Shown here: piece by piece, positions 12,183 to 34,998 of the stretch
Layout of the letters: the number at the start of each line of letters is the position of its first letter
How positions within the stretch are numbered: the stretch's first letter is position 1
Source: Ciona savignyi
Lineage: Eukaryota > Chordata > Ascidiacea > Phlebobranchia > Cionidae
DNA length: 64,000 nucleotides
Direction: 5' to 3'
Assembly: GCA_000149265.1 (NCBI GenBank)
Contig: CH003313.1
Span: 1,275,756-1,339,755, forward strand
Notes under the pieces: generated by a model
The model's database searches: none
What the model was told of the DNA's origin: nothing
What the model saw: only the letters and a program-made list of their open reading frames with translations
Position numbers and translations under genes: made by a program

Positions 12183-13238
12183 CTAAACTTTATGTCCATG
12201 TTGTTTTTGATGGAATCTGAAATTATCAACACGGTTGAACGATCTACCACAGACAGTGCATTCGAATGGTTTCCGGTCAGCGTGCATCGTTTGATGTAAT
12301 TTTAATTGCCTTTCCGTAACAAACGACTTTGGGCAGACATCACACTTGAAAAGTTTTTCATTGTGGGTGACCACATGCTTCCTTAGGCCGACAGGAAACT
12401 TGAAACTTTTGTCACAGATGCCACATTGGTAAGAGTTCACTTCACTATGGGTTATTAGATGAGACCTTAAGTTGCAAGATTGGTAAAACGACTTATCGCA
12501 AACGGTACATTTGTAGTCCCTCTTCCCACTATGAATCCTCTGGTGTTTTTTTAACTGACCTTTTTGATAAAAGGTTTTTTCACAAATATCACATTTGTGG
12601 CGTTTAATATTCATGTGAATGTCATGATGCCAGCGCAATAGAACTGCTTGGGTGAATGATTTTTCACACAAAAGACATTTGTAGGGTTTTTCTTTGAGGT
12701 GAATACGTTTATGATGCTTAAGATTTTTTTCATTTTGAAATGTTTTGTCACATATGTTGCATTTCGGCCTGTTGACTTCGGGAGTTTTGGAGCGAGGCAC
12801 CGGATTGTGAATTTTTAAGTGTGTTTTTAAATTGCACTCCACATTAAAAGCTTTCGAACAAATGTGGCAGTGATAGTTGGTCTCTCCAGTGTGAACTACT
12901 TGGTGACGCTTCACAGCGTTGAAACTGGAAAACAACTTGTCGCATATCTTACAACGGAACGGAGGAGCGCATTCATGACTTCTCCTATGGCTTTTTAATT
13001 CATCAGAACTCGCAAACGATTTTATGCATGTAAGGCAATTGAATGGCCTCTCGTCAGTGTGTGTTTTTAAATGAACGGTCAAACTGCTTTCAGTTTCAAG
13101 GGATTGCTTACACACTTTGCATTCAAAGGAATTGTCTTGAGTGTGAATTTTCTGATGCATTTTTAAGTTTCCCGGGTGTTTAAAGCATCGATTACAATCA
13201 TTACAACGAAGTCTTCTCTTCTTAACTTTAACGGGCAT
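12183..13238 (-). CDS. C2H2 zinc-finger protein, 12 fingers, single exon
   Basis: A 351-residue protein made almost wholly of C2H2 fingers, predicted to bind DNA in the nucleus. I count 12 fingers from CNDCNRCF (near residue 12) to CTVCGRSF (near residue 325), all with the C-x2-C...H-x3-H pattern. Linkers are mostly divergent from the TGEKP consensus. No KRAB, SCAN, BTB or ZAD domain is visible. A longer linker rich in Pro/Lys separates fingers 5 and 6. The ATG at 13238 is the first in frame and opens directly into the array. The neighbouring 8-finger gene on the same strand suggests local duplication. The target and the orthologue cannot be named. Confidence 0.9.
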   Translation of the reverse strand: MPVKVKKRRLRCNDCNRCFKHPGNLKMHQKIHTQDNSFECKVCKQSLETESSLTVHLKTHTDERPFNCLTCIKSFASSDELKSHRRSHECAPPFRCKICDKLFSSFNAVKRHQVVHTGETNYHCHICSKAFNVECNLKTHLKIHNPVPRSKTPEVNRPKCNICDKTFQNEKNLKHHKRIHLKEKPYKCLLCEKSFTQAVLLRWHHDIHMNIKRHKCDICEKTFYQKGQLKKHQRIHSGKRDYKCTVCDKSFYQSCNLRSHLITHSEVNSYQCGICDKSFKFPVGLRKHVVTHNEKLFKCDVCPKSFVTERQLKLHQTMHADRKPFECTVCGRSFNRVDNFRFHQKQHGHKV

Positions 13239-14628
13239 TTCAAATCAATGTTATTTTGAGAAAGTACCTTAATTTAAATGTTTGATATCTGTGTTGAGTT
13301 TTTCAACTTTTGCTAATCTTCTTTTAAGTTTAAGACCTCTTGCAATTGAGAACAAACTGGAACTGACGAGATTATATGAACTAAAAGTATTCTTTTAAAG
13401 TGAAGTTCTGGCAACCGCCCCCTTTGTTTGTTTCCGCTTTCAGTAAATTCAATGATACTTCCTATAAATTTACTTTTCATCAAAATGCAGATAAGAACAA
13501 TTTCTTATTGACAAAATTAGCAGAGCATCAGCGTCAACAGGTGAGCTATTTAAATACGAAAAAGCAACCTTCAAAAAAAAGTCTTTGATTTGATATGTGA
13601 TATTTGGTACAATATATCTATTTTATAACCATTCATGTAATTTGTGAAAAAACACCACATTTAAAAGGGCATTGCATTACTTAAAATCAAAATTTCAAAA
13701 TTAAAGTCTGGTAGAAAATACAACAAAACAATAAAAAAATTGATTGACAATAGGAATGAACTACCAATAATAGAAAAATATCATGATATCTAAAATGAAA
13801 TATATTTAGGTCTTATATCAAAGAAAAAATAATGATTTGGCAAAATGACAGCACTGTAGTTAGTACACTTGAAGTTGAAACTGAAGAACTGGGCGGAAGT
13901 ACAAAATGCACACAATCAGAGGTTTAACCGCATGAATGAATGCGAAAACACATCGAGTTGGGTAATAATTAGCACACAGACAATTCTCAGGTTACCTGAG
14001 CTATATTAGCTGTTCAATTTAATCTACTAGTAGTCGACTGAAAAACGCAACACAACTGAATGAGGTGGTCAAGTATTATTTGGATACCTTAATACCATTA
14101 CATAAAAAAGTGTCATGTTCAATTGCTATTTTATGGTACTACATAATTTTAGTTATCCATAATCAATTACTCAATACACCAAGATCAGTTAAACAAAATA
14201 AATTTCAATAGGAGTCTAAAAAAAATTAATGCCAAAATACCTCTATTCATTTTGAAACTATTCGTAAATCGTAAGTATTATATTTTAAATTAAAATAAAG
14301 TTAAAAATGATTTGGAATGATCATTGTATTTTCAATTATTTTGTTATTTAACATCCTGTCTGCAGATAATAACTCCAGCAACAAACAGAAATATCTACTG
14401 CAACACATATGTAAACTACAGAGTGAAAAACCACAAAATTTTAATTGTACCACAAGTCACCACATTTTATCAACTCAATTACAGATACATTTAATTTTTC
14501 AATTATTACAATTCCATATTACAAAATCATTTGTTATAATTAAATTATTGTAGCTTGACTACATAATCACTTAAATCCTTCAAAACTTAAGTCATATACA
14601 TTTAAACATCCACTGTCTTTAATATGTT
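13239..14628. other. Intergenic region between the two zinc-finger genes
   Basis: AT-rich DNA with short ORFs on both strands that show no family resemblance, repeat structure or splice support. I see nothing else definable here. Confidence 0.5.
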
Positions 14629-15456
14629 TTATGTTACAGATTTAATTTTCTTTGCTTTTTGAGCAATATGGCGCTTTAGATGGTCAGTTAAATAGTTCGA
14701 CCGCGAATACCATTTCCCACAAAGGTGACATTGAAAAGGGGTTTTGTTGGTGTGCATTACAGAGTGGTCTTTTAAACTACTAGTTTGCCTAAATGTTTTG
14801 TCACATACAAGACATTTGTAAGGTTTCTCTCCAGTGTGAATTCTTTTATGCACAGTTAAATTGCCAGCAGTTTTAAATGCTTTTTCACAATAATTACAGA
14901 TGTATGGCCTTTCCTCTGTATGAACTCTTAAATGTACAGTTAAGTTGCCAATAAAATTGAATGCCTTATCACATATCTCACACTTGTACAATTTTTTGTC
15001 ACTATGAATTCTTTTGTGTTTGCTTAAAGCGTTCTTGTTGGAAAAAGAACTGGTGCACAAATCACATTTGTATGGTTTCTTCCCACTGTGAATTTTTTTA
15101 TGATCCTTTAAAGAGCTGCCAATAGAAAACGTTTTGTCACAAACATCACATCGATAAGGTTTCTCGCCAGTGTGAACTCGCTGATGAACTTTTAGACTAC
15201 AAGCGAGAGTAAATCCTTTTGAACATTCATCACATTGGAACGGTTTCTCACTATCATGAGTTAGTACATGTTTTGAGAAAAGGTTGACATATTCGAACGT
15301 CTCTCCGCAGATATTACACTTGTAAGGCAGTTTTGTACTTTTAACTTGGTTCTTTTGTTTCAGCTTCCCAATGGGCTTGATACTTTTCGTCTTTGGTTTC
15401 TCCACCACAGTGTTAAAATGGTCCTTTTGTTTTCGGATTTTCCTTGTAGATACCAT
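14629..15456 (-). CDS. C2H2 zinc-finger protein, 8 fingers, single exon
   Basis: A 275-residue predicted nuclear DNA-binding protein. A basic N-terminal segment of about 45 residues (KIRKQKDHF, KPIGKLKQK) precedes eight C2H2 fingers, from CNICGETF to CHLCGKWY. Several linkers are canonical (HTGEKPYRC, HTGEKPYKC), indicating standard major-groove binding. The open frame extends upstream to a TTG at 15483, but the first ATG is at 15456 (MVSTRKIRK), which I take as the start. No effector domain is visible. It is a probable paralogue of the 12-finger gene 1.4 kb away on the same strand. Confidence 0.9.
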   Translation of the reverse strand: MVSTRKIRKQKDHFNTVVEKPKTKSIKPIGKLKQKNQVKSTKLPYKCNICGETFEYVNLFSKHVLTHDSEKPFQCDECSKGFTLACSLKVHQRVHTGEKPYRCDVCDKTFSIGSSLKDHKKIHSGKKPYKCDLCTSSFSNKNALSKHKRIHSDKKLYKCEICDKAFNFIGNLTVHLRVHTEERPYICNYCEKAFKTAGNLTVHKRIHTGEKPYKCLVCDKTFRQTSSLKDHSVMHTNKTPFQCHLCGKWYSRSNYLTDHLKRHIAQKAKKIKSVT

Positions 15457-16682
15457 TTTAGTACCTTGTAGGCAGGCTACCAACCAGTTTGTTTAAAACA
15501 AGTTGTTGTTACGACTTTAAGATGTTGTACAATAAGGGATAGACAGGGGCAAGGAATGTAAAAGCCTACAGCTACAAGTGACCTTGAATAAATACTTGAA
15601 CAGTTATAAAAGTGACAAAACTTTATCTTTGCCGTAGATACCTAAAGTGAGGTTATCTTAAACATGGCACATTTGATACTTTTTTAAATGATTCAATCCA
15701 CTGGATTGAGGCAAAATACAGCCAGTCTAGGAAAGTATGAAAGACATCTCGCGAGTGGATAATAAACTGACCCATGAAAACATTTATGAACAAGGCACAA
15801 GGACATTGGAGAGAATTTAAAGGTAAAAGGGGTTCCACAATAAAGGTTCTACATGTGATACCCAGGTTATAATGCATTTCCTGATCATTTCCGGGTGCAA
15901 TTATATTACGTTGTTTAGCTTGCCATGCCTAAAATATTGCATATTTAAGAACATGGGAGAACGCCAGATCAGTCTATATCTAGAGATATACCTATTCATG
16001 TTTATGTTTAATCCATCTATAATAAGCCCCTGGCTAATGCATTTCGTCGCAGACATTTGTGATAATTCGATTTCCTCACACGAAATTTTGGGGGAAACTT
16101 AAAGGAGGGAAACTGCACCCTAAAATAAAGATTAAGGCATTGAAGTTAGTTTTAAAACAAGGGTTAAAGTTTAAGGGCAAAGATTAGTGTTTAGGGCAGA
16201 ATTGGAATTTGTTACCATAGTAAGCAGTTTCTCTTTTTTCCTCTTACCTTACTTTTGTTTCCCCGAATAATATTTGCGTGCCTGTATGCCATCTAATGTT
16301 TGGCATCTCTAGAGGGGGCTAGAGTACAAACATGTGTTTCCTGTCAGGATTCATACATACCTATACGGTAAATTTTTCTATATTATTATAGGACCCGAAA
16401 AAATCATGTTTTGCTCCACCAGCTGGTCAATGCTAGAAAAAACTTTGTTACGTCATAAACGTTTGAAACCTCAAATTTTAAAACGCAACATTGCAAATTA
16501 CTCAATGTAAAAGTTTTATGTTAAAACTTTTATAACCATAATAAAGTTAGTCGCATACCACCTGTCTCGCTTACCACAGTTTGGGAACCCCTGAAGAATG
16601 AAGACGGTGCTGGTTTTAGGACGGGCTGTTCAGTAAAAATTGGCCCACATGACACGCCACTTGTTTGGTCGGTTTTGTTAGT

Positions 16683-16867
16683 GAACATTGCCTGAACCAA
16701 GTCAAATGATGGGTTCTACCAATTTAAAGGAACGTCTGAATCATACACAAGATACTGTAATAGCTCCGGTAACCGACGGTGGGCACGAGGTGATCTGACG
16801 ATTGCCCATGTATTAACCCCCTTGGTTTTCCCATTCACGGGGATAAACATTATTATCCTATTCTATC
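16683..16867 (+). mobile_element. SINE copy, 5'-truncated
   Basis: This copy holds the body and 3' half of the family: GTGAACATTGCCTGAACC, CACGAGGTGATCTGACGATT, CCCTTGGTTTTCCCATTCAC and a GGATAAACATTATTATCC tail. The tRNA-like head is missing. Confidence 0.8.
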
Positions 16868-16936
16868 CAATATTCTTTTTCGTTTTTTTTTACGATTAAT
16901 AATTAATAAACAACATATAGTCCGTAGCGGTGACCA

Positions 16937-17298
16937 GTCAACTGAACCCCTTACAACTGAACCCCTTACAACTGAACCCCTTACAACCGAACCCCTTTAC
17001 AACTAAACCCATTTTAACTGAACCCCTTTACAACTGAACCCCTTTCAAATGAACTTCTTTACAACTGGATACCCCATGTTACAACTCTTTGGGTAACCCA
17101 CTTTTATACTGAACCCCTACAACTGAACCCCTTACAACTGAACCCTTTCTACAGACTGAACACCTTACAACTGAACCGCCTACAACTGAACCCCTTACAA
17201 CTGAACCCCTTACAACTGAACCCCTACAACTGAACCCCTTACAACTGAACCCCTTTCAACTGAACCCCTTACAACTGAACCCCTTACAACTGAACCCT
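16937..17298 (+). repeat. 15-base minisatellite, forward arm
   Basis: Many tandem copies of ACAACTGAACCCCTT, some one base longer or shorter, with an interruption around 17080-17110 that includes CTCTTTGGGTAACCCA. This arm pairs with the inverted arm beyond 17510. Confidence 0.9.
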
Positions 17299-17541
17299 TG
17301 AAAAACTTAAGCCCGATGACGTTATCATGTCCCAAATTGAATACTGATAAAGTTTGCCGTTCTAAGTTTGTTTCCATCATCAGTATAAAAGATGTTACGA
17401 CTCTTTGGGTAAACCACATTTAAACGGCAGTAAACAATTCATTAAACTTAATTGACAGTTAAAGAAAGGATGAATAACTTATGTCTGTGCGGCCTAATGT
17501 GTTGATGTAGGGGCTTCAGTTGTCAAGTGGATAAGTTAAAA

Positions 17542-18015
17542 NNNNNNNNNNNNNNNNNNNNNNNNNNNNNNNNNNNNNNNNNNNNNNNNNNNNNNNNNNN
17601 NNNNNNNNNNNNNNNNNNNNNNNNNNNNNNNNNNNNNNNNNNNNNNNNNNNNNNNNNNNNNNNNNNNNNNNNNNNNNNNNNNNNNNNNNNNNNNNNNNNN
17701 NNNNNNNNNNNNNNNNNNNNNNNNNNNNNNNNNNNNNNNNNNNNNNNNNNNNNNNNNNNNNNNNNNNNNNNNNNNNNNNNNNNNNNNNNNNNNNNNNNNN
17801 NNNNNNNNNNNNNNNNNNNNNNNNNNNNNNNNNNNNNNNNNNNNNNNNNNNNNNNNNNNNNNNNNNNNNNNNNNNNNNNNNNNNNNNNNNNNNNNNNNNN
17901 NNNNNNNNNNNNNNNNNNNNNNNNNNNNNNNNNNNNNNNNNNNNNNNNNNNNNNNNNNNNNNNNNNNNNNNNNNNNNNNNNNNNNNNNNNNNNNNNNNNN
18001 NNNNNNNNNNNNNNN
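17542..18015. other. Assembly gap (474 N)
   Basis: An unbroken run of N inside the inverted arm of the 15-base minisatellite. The real length is unknown. Confidence 0.99.
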
Positions 18016-18120
18016 GGGTTCAGTTGTAAAGTGGCCCAATTAAAAGGGGTTCAGTTGTAAAGGGGTTCAGTTGTAGGGGTTCAGTTGTAAGGGGTTCAGT
18101 TGTAAGGGGTTCAGTTGTCA
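18016..18120 (-). repeat. 15-base minisatellite, inverted arm
   Basis: Tandem GGGGTTCAGTTGTAA, the reverse complement of the array at 16937-17298. One inverted unit is already visible at 17511-17530 before the gap, so orientation flips in the unique 17300-17510 spacer, not inside the gap. Confidence 0.9.
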
Positions 18121-18239
18121 TGGAACCGTCTGTAGCATGGTCAGTTCTGTCACCACATCTCCTTTTGTGAACAGAAGCACTTCACGGACATTACCAAACC
18201 CGCTGGTGGTTTAATTAAACTGAAGAAATCTCTTAATCC

Positions 18240-18345
18240 TATAAAGCACACTACAATAGGGGGTAAACGCGAGGTAATCTGACGATTATTCGTGTAATAA
18301 TTTACCAGCGTTTTTCCGTTCACTGGGATAAAATATAAATTTGGA
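18240..18345 (+). mobile_element. SINE copy, degraded 3' half
   Basis: GCGAGGTAATCTGACGATT, GTTTTTCCGTTCAC and GGGATAAAATATAAAT match the 3' half of the family, with many substitutions. Confidence 0.6.
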
Positions 18346-18532
18346 TGGACCAACCGTAACGTCTAAATTCCATTATAATGTGGGAAGTTTGAAGACATAG
18401 ACAGGGTGGTAATCAATAATTACCATACGATTTGTGGAATACACATATATATTATAAATTCAAGTTATGGAACATCAAAAGTGATCGTTGCAGTACATCT
18501 GGGCTAAGGCAACCGAGTCGTGCACAGTCGAC

Positions 18533-21018
18533 ATGCAAAAAACAAGCTGGCGAATCCAGCCCTTAAAGTTTGACACCGTAAAAATTGTTGACTTTAACAG
18601 TAAATTGCGTGTTCCCGCCAAACAGAATGTAACAGAAAATGCGCGATGCTTGCCAAGGATTGTTAAGCCTGACTGCATCACAATGGCAATGACGAGGTAA
18701 AACACAAACTGCAAAAGAGAATGCGTGCTGGTAAAAGAAATTTGCCGAATGAGAATTTTTTGGGGGAAATCCAAAATACCAATGCCTACATTCCATCGTC
18801 GTTGGCTTTCTTCGTTATATGTATCGTCGTGGCATAAAATGCTTCCTCGAAAACTGAGACTCCACAGGGTGTCAAAAACAACACAACGCGATTCCTATGG
18901 AGCCACTACCACTCGGCAAGATCTGCGGCTAAGACTAGGCATATATAATATAGATCAAAGACGTGGTCTTATTTACAGTAAACAGAATTTCACTAACCAA
19001 ATCACGTTTTGCTATTAGTTAAACATTGACCAGTGCCGTGGATACGTGCTAAATCTAAAAACCTGCAAAATCTAATAAATTGGCTAGTTTATACTAGCTT
19101 AATGAAGTAAACTAGTTCGTGTAATTTTAGCGCGGATGCCATTCTTCGAGTCACATATTGCATAGCATACGCCCACGCCCCAAGAGAGTTTCGAAATGTA
19201 AAGGGGACATATTTAACGACGATCTTAATATTAGTATGTCATGTTAAAAAGAAATGTACAAATCAAGCCAAATTTAGAGTATTTTAATCCGCGTCAAAAT
19301 ATTATCCGCACGAGGCGCTTTAGAAATAGTAAAATAGAAAATGTGTATGATACAAAAATGCGTTGCGATATGAGAAATTATATTTGCATTTATTTGCATA
19401 CTTGATGATTTTAACTTTTGCTTGAATATAGTAAATGTGTTTTAATTATGTTAAAAATAATTATGTCAACGTTGTAATCTATGGAAACTAGTAAATAGAC
19501 CATCGTCTATAGCTATACAATATACAAGATTCAGGGTCTATATGTAAGCCTCAGTCATGCTCGAAATGTTAATACACAGTAACTTTGGTATGGCTTGTCG
19601 AATTATCTTATCCCCTTTAAGCTTTTTTTGCATTATAGTATGCAGGCAAAGATGTGTGCAGAAGTTTAATGAGCATTCATATAGTGCAGCAAAAGACTTT
19701 AAGGGCCAATATAAGCAAACTGTGAAAGCTGATTTGGAAAGTTATTGTGACAACTGTCGTCTTGTATATAATGAACATTGTGGTCATTTGTTTACCTGCA
19801 AAGTACTGTAGAAGTTAAGCATGTAAGCTGAGGATTAGGTCTTACATATACAATTCAATTCGGTATGCAAAGAACGTATAATATTGTAGGGGTCCCTCTA
19901 TTTCGTACATGTCCGCGAGGGCCGCTAGGTCCAGTGCTTGGTCCTCTAGGTCTAGTGCTAGGTTCAGTGCCCTGCCCTAAACACTAATCTCAACGCCAGA
20001 ACTAACCCTAACTCCAACTCCATATTTAAAACTAACTCTAATATTATAATCATCCTTTTAGTGTACAGTTTTCCTCCTTCCCGCTTTCCCTCCTTTTAGT
20101 TTTCCCCGACCTAGCAGACCTAGTGGACCTGTACAAAATAGAGGGACCATACTGCTGCATAGCTTATCACTTTATTGTGATGTTAGGTGTACTACAAGAC
20201 ATCAAATCCATGGCATAGAAATTTGTATTAAAAATAGCAGCAAACAGGGTTCGAAATAAGGAGTTTGTGTGGAATACACATGGACCAACATGCAAACATA
20301 CTGTGTTACCGAATATAAATTTAATAGAGATAAACAATAACTTGCTTAAAAAAGGATTTATATCGCAATCAGCTTACATAAAAGTAGTGAATAATGTCAT
20401 TAATTTAATAATTAAGGGCAAATAAAAAAATGACAAACTGTATTTTAAATTATTGTATAGACCTGAACGTAACTCCGGTTAAACTTTGAATTTAACATGA
20501 GGAATGTGAGAATTTACATTTTACTTTCTATATACAGAACCTTTCAATTTTTCATAACAGTGCAGGAAAATGATTTACAAAAAAACAGCGAATATTAAAA
20601 AATAAGTGTCTTGAACAGTGTTTTGTATACTTTGTAAGTTTAAGCAGGCATAACTTCACCTTTATGTCCAAATGAATTTACTTTGTTGTATATGAAAAGA
20701 TCTACATTTCCCCATCTATAATCCGATGAATTGCTATTTCATATTGCATCCCAGGCGTGAACAAATTTTCTGCTGAAAATATGACTTTAAATGACACAAT
20801 TGTGTAAAATAAAACTAATCATGTCAACATCTGTAACATGTATGGTTTATACTTTATATGCTGATTTTGCACAGGTTTGCAATGCTTTTGAAAATGGTTA
20901 TATGATGCCCCGGATATCTTTGGTGGAATTCACAGATGAATTAGGTGTGAATTTGGATTCTTTACAAATTAATCTGTGCCAGTATTGTGTTAAGAATGAG
21001 GGAATTAGAGCATACTAA
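18533..21018 (+). CDS. Unrecognised small protein with three CxxC knuckles
   Basis: I do not recognise this protein. The model has three exons, 18533-18696, 19646-19802 and 20875-21018, giving 154 residues. Support: the exons join in phase (2, then 0); junctions are GTAAAA/TGCAG and GTACTG/ACACAG; and a zinc knuckle is created across the second junction (CK|VC). Cys/His pattern: CDNC (89-92), HCGH (99-102), CKVC (106-109), CQYC (142-145). This suggests a compact zinc-binding fold. The first exon is preceded by a clean acceptor (GTTGCAG at 18487-18493) and its first ATG is 18533, compatible with an SL-type trans-spliced leader. It ends 484 bases before PARD3 on the same strand. Alternative: the first exon may not belong, as the region is also open on the minus strand. 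Confidence 0.5.
19891..20158. mobile_element. MITE with 19-base terminal inverted repeats
   Basis: GGTCCCTCTATTTCGTACA at the left is mirrored by TGTACAAAATAGAGGGACC at the right (one mismatch), 268 bases apart. It sits in an intron of the CxxC-protein model. The internal segment (CTAAACACTAATCTCAACG) is echoed around 60340-60390. Confidence 0.75.
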
Positions 21019-21501
21019 TTAGGCTTAATAGCTGCCGACTACACATTTTATTGTCAGAAAATTGTTCGGTAGAAATTTTTTTTTGTACAGGTATTTAATT
21101 CTGCAGAAATTGCTGAGAATCAGAATAATGTAGCCCATTCTACAAGATCATATCCTCATCTTATTTATTTTTTTATTAACTGTACGATAGGCTCACTTTT
21201 AAAAGCAAGTTTCAGCCACCCACACAAGCGTGCGTTTTTTATATAAATCCACCACATTAAGTCTAAAGATGCTCTACAATCAATTGTTACTGGTCAAGTT
21301 ATTATGGCTACTTTATACTAAGATATAAAATAATCTAAAAACATCAAAGGGTTTGGTATAGGTTTGGTACCATTGAAATATTGTTAAATTATTAAATTGT
21401 AGGGCGAATTGTACAAGAAGATTATGTTGGTAGTGTAGACTTCAACTACGTTTGGGGGACAATTCCTTTATGTTGACTGCAGATGGTAAACGGGTATCAA
21501 G

Positions 21502-33351
<11,850 letters not shown>

Positions 33352-33732
33352 CTGGCAGTGCACTTTTATATTTTCATAATTTGTATTTTTTTTATATAAT
33401 TCTATGAATCTGTACGTATGCCCTTGCCTGATTTTGCTACACACGACATTTGCAATTGTTCAAAAGTGATTTTAAAATTCGACGTTTTTCATATTTTCTA
33501 CATAGATATTTTTTGAAACTTTCTGTAATTGAATGGGTACGTCTTTTTGTGTGTTGCCTCACATTGACAGTATCTTGAACTCACTGTTATTGTATGCAAG
33601 CTGATACTGTGGTTCGCAATGGTTCCCTCATATTGAATTGGTCTTGTGGAGCTGTTACCAGCCGTTCATTACAACGTGACTGAAACTGGGAATAGTTTGT
33701 TGGCCGTCTGTGAGTAATACTGGTTATATCGG

Positions 33733-33945
33733 TAAGATAAGATATTAATGTTTATCCCCGTGAATGGGAAAACCAAGGGGGTTCACACACGGCCAATTGT
33801 CAGATCACCTCGCGCCCACCGTCGGGTTACCGGAGCTGCTGCAGTGTGTTGTCTCAAGAACACAACTCTCTTCAACCAGTTTTCAACCTGCAACCTCTTA
33901 GTTAAAAGGCTACACAATAAACCACCAAGCTAAATTGGTGGTTAG
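33733..33945 (-). mobile_element. SINE copy with internal deletion
   Basis: Tail GATATTAATGTTTATCCCC at the left, GAATGGGAAAACCAAGGGGG, TCAGATCACCTCGCGCCCAC, and a head at the right (CTTAGTTAAAAGGC). The central body is shortened compared with the copies at 46611 and 56003. Confidence 0.8.
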
Positions 33946-34299
33946 ATTAGAACGTCAGCCGAGAAATGGTTAGATGGAAGCTACTGGGTAGTTGGTTGTG
34001 TGATTATGCAGGGGAATTGACACACGTTTAACCCTATAGTTTAATTTGATTATTGTTTACGTGTGCGGTAAAAGTTACCCGCGCAATGCATTTTGAATAT
34101 AGGGTACCTGTTAAGAATAAACAACAACAAAAAGTTCACTTTAAAATAACAATGGCCATGTGCCAAATTTACGGAATGTGTTTATGTTTTATGATTAGCT
34201 CAGTTTGTTAAGTGTGATTCGGCAAAATCTGGAACAAAGTCAGTATTTTCTTGAGAATGTCAGATCTTTCTGCAAAATATAGAAATGATGGTTTAGCCG

Positions 34300-34420
34300 A
34301 ATAGATTGTCGGGTTAATTGGTCACATTCAGCCGAATGGTTGCAGATTCGAAAACTGGTCGATAGCTTGTCGGTTATCTTCATGGGCAAGGCACAGAAAA
34401 CTTCGCCTAAACCCAAAGAT
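34300..34420 (+). mobile_element. Degraded SINE 5' half
   Basis: GAATGGTTGCAGATTCGAAA (B-box region), CTGGTCGATAGCTTGTCGG and CATGGGCAAGGCAC follow the family order with substitutions. Confidence 0.6.
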
Positions 34421-34998
34421 GGTATGTCGTCTGATTCATACATAATACTTAATTTGAGCTGTGGTACCCAGACGGTGATGCAAGAAAATCTGATGATTGT
34501 TCATGTAATTAGCGCCCTTGCACTTTTTCATTCTCTAGAATAAAACATAAATATCTTATCCGATATCCTATCGACGCCCATCAAAATGAGGGAGATTTTA
34601 TCGCTAGGTTCAATTTAGGGGATTTCCCGCAATGATGTTGTGCTCTGCAGTACATTACAGTGAGCATGTACCAGAGTGTAGTTTTAAACAACCGGTGCTA
34701 TTTATCTTTAGATAAGATTGTTTTGTTGTCGTATTTATGCTCATATAGTGAGCGTGTATTAATATAAAATTAGCCATGCGCCATTACCGTAACGTTGGAT
34801 TGTGAATAGGAGTTAATTATAGGTGAACTATTGAATTATCCTGATTTTATTAATGAAAATTAACAATTTGTTTTTTAAATCGACAGTTCAGACAACAGTG
34901 TTGTATAATGTTTATGGTTAAGTGGCTGGCAATTTACACTGCACACAACAGCAAGCCCAAAGCGTTCTTGTTGTAGCTAAGATTACACCTGCTTGACA

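Larger units (their letters stand above)
15457..18493. other. Repeat-rich intergenic region with assembly gap
   Basis: No gene is supported here. The region contains MITE-like remnants around 16081-16230, a SINE at 16683-16867, a 15-base minisatellite in both orientations around a run of N, and a second degraded SINE. Long ORFs across the N run are artefacts. Confidence 0.6.
33352..34998. other. PARD3 3' UTR and intergenic region before DEPDC5
   Basis: This stretch holds the PARD3 3' UTR (length unknown), a minus-strand SINE, a degraded plus-strand SINE and a possible AATAAA at 34116-34121. I see no gene. Confidence 0.55.

Noticed and set aside
17210..17419. Minus-strand ORF with GSVVRGSVVRG repeats
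   Set aside because: It is a translation of the 15-base minisatellite (five codons per unit), not a protein.
17527..18060. Long ORFs on both strands across 17527-18060
   Set aside because: They consist of the N gap plus minisatellite sequence; no real codons support them.
18475..18796. Minus-strand ORFs with hydrophobic stretches at 18475-18796
   Set aside because: Two overlapping frames are open, but neither has convincing splice or start context, while the plus-strand exon here joins in phase with two further exons. Not fully excluded.
18725..19018. Plus-strand ORF, or an alternative terminal exon with a hydrophobic tail near 18736-18838
   Set aside because: It would need an intron of about 40 bases and breaks the link to the Cys-rich exons; no family resemblance.
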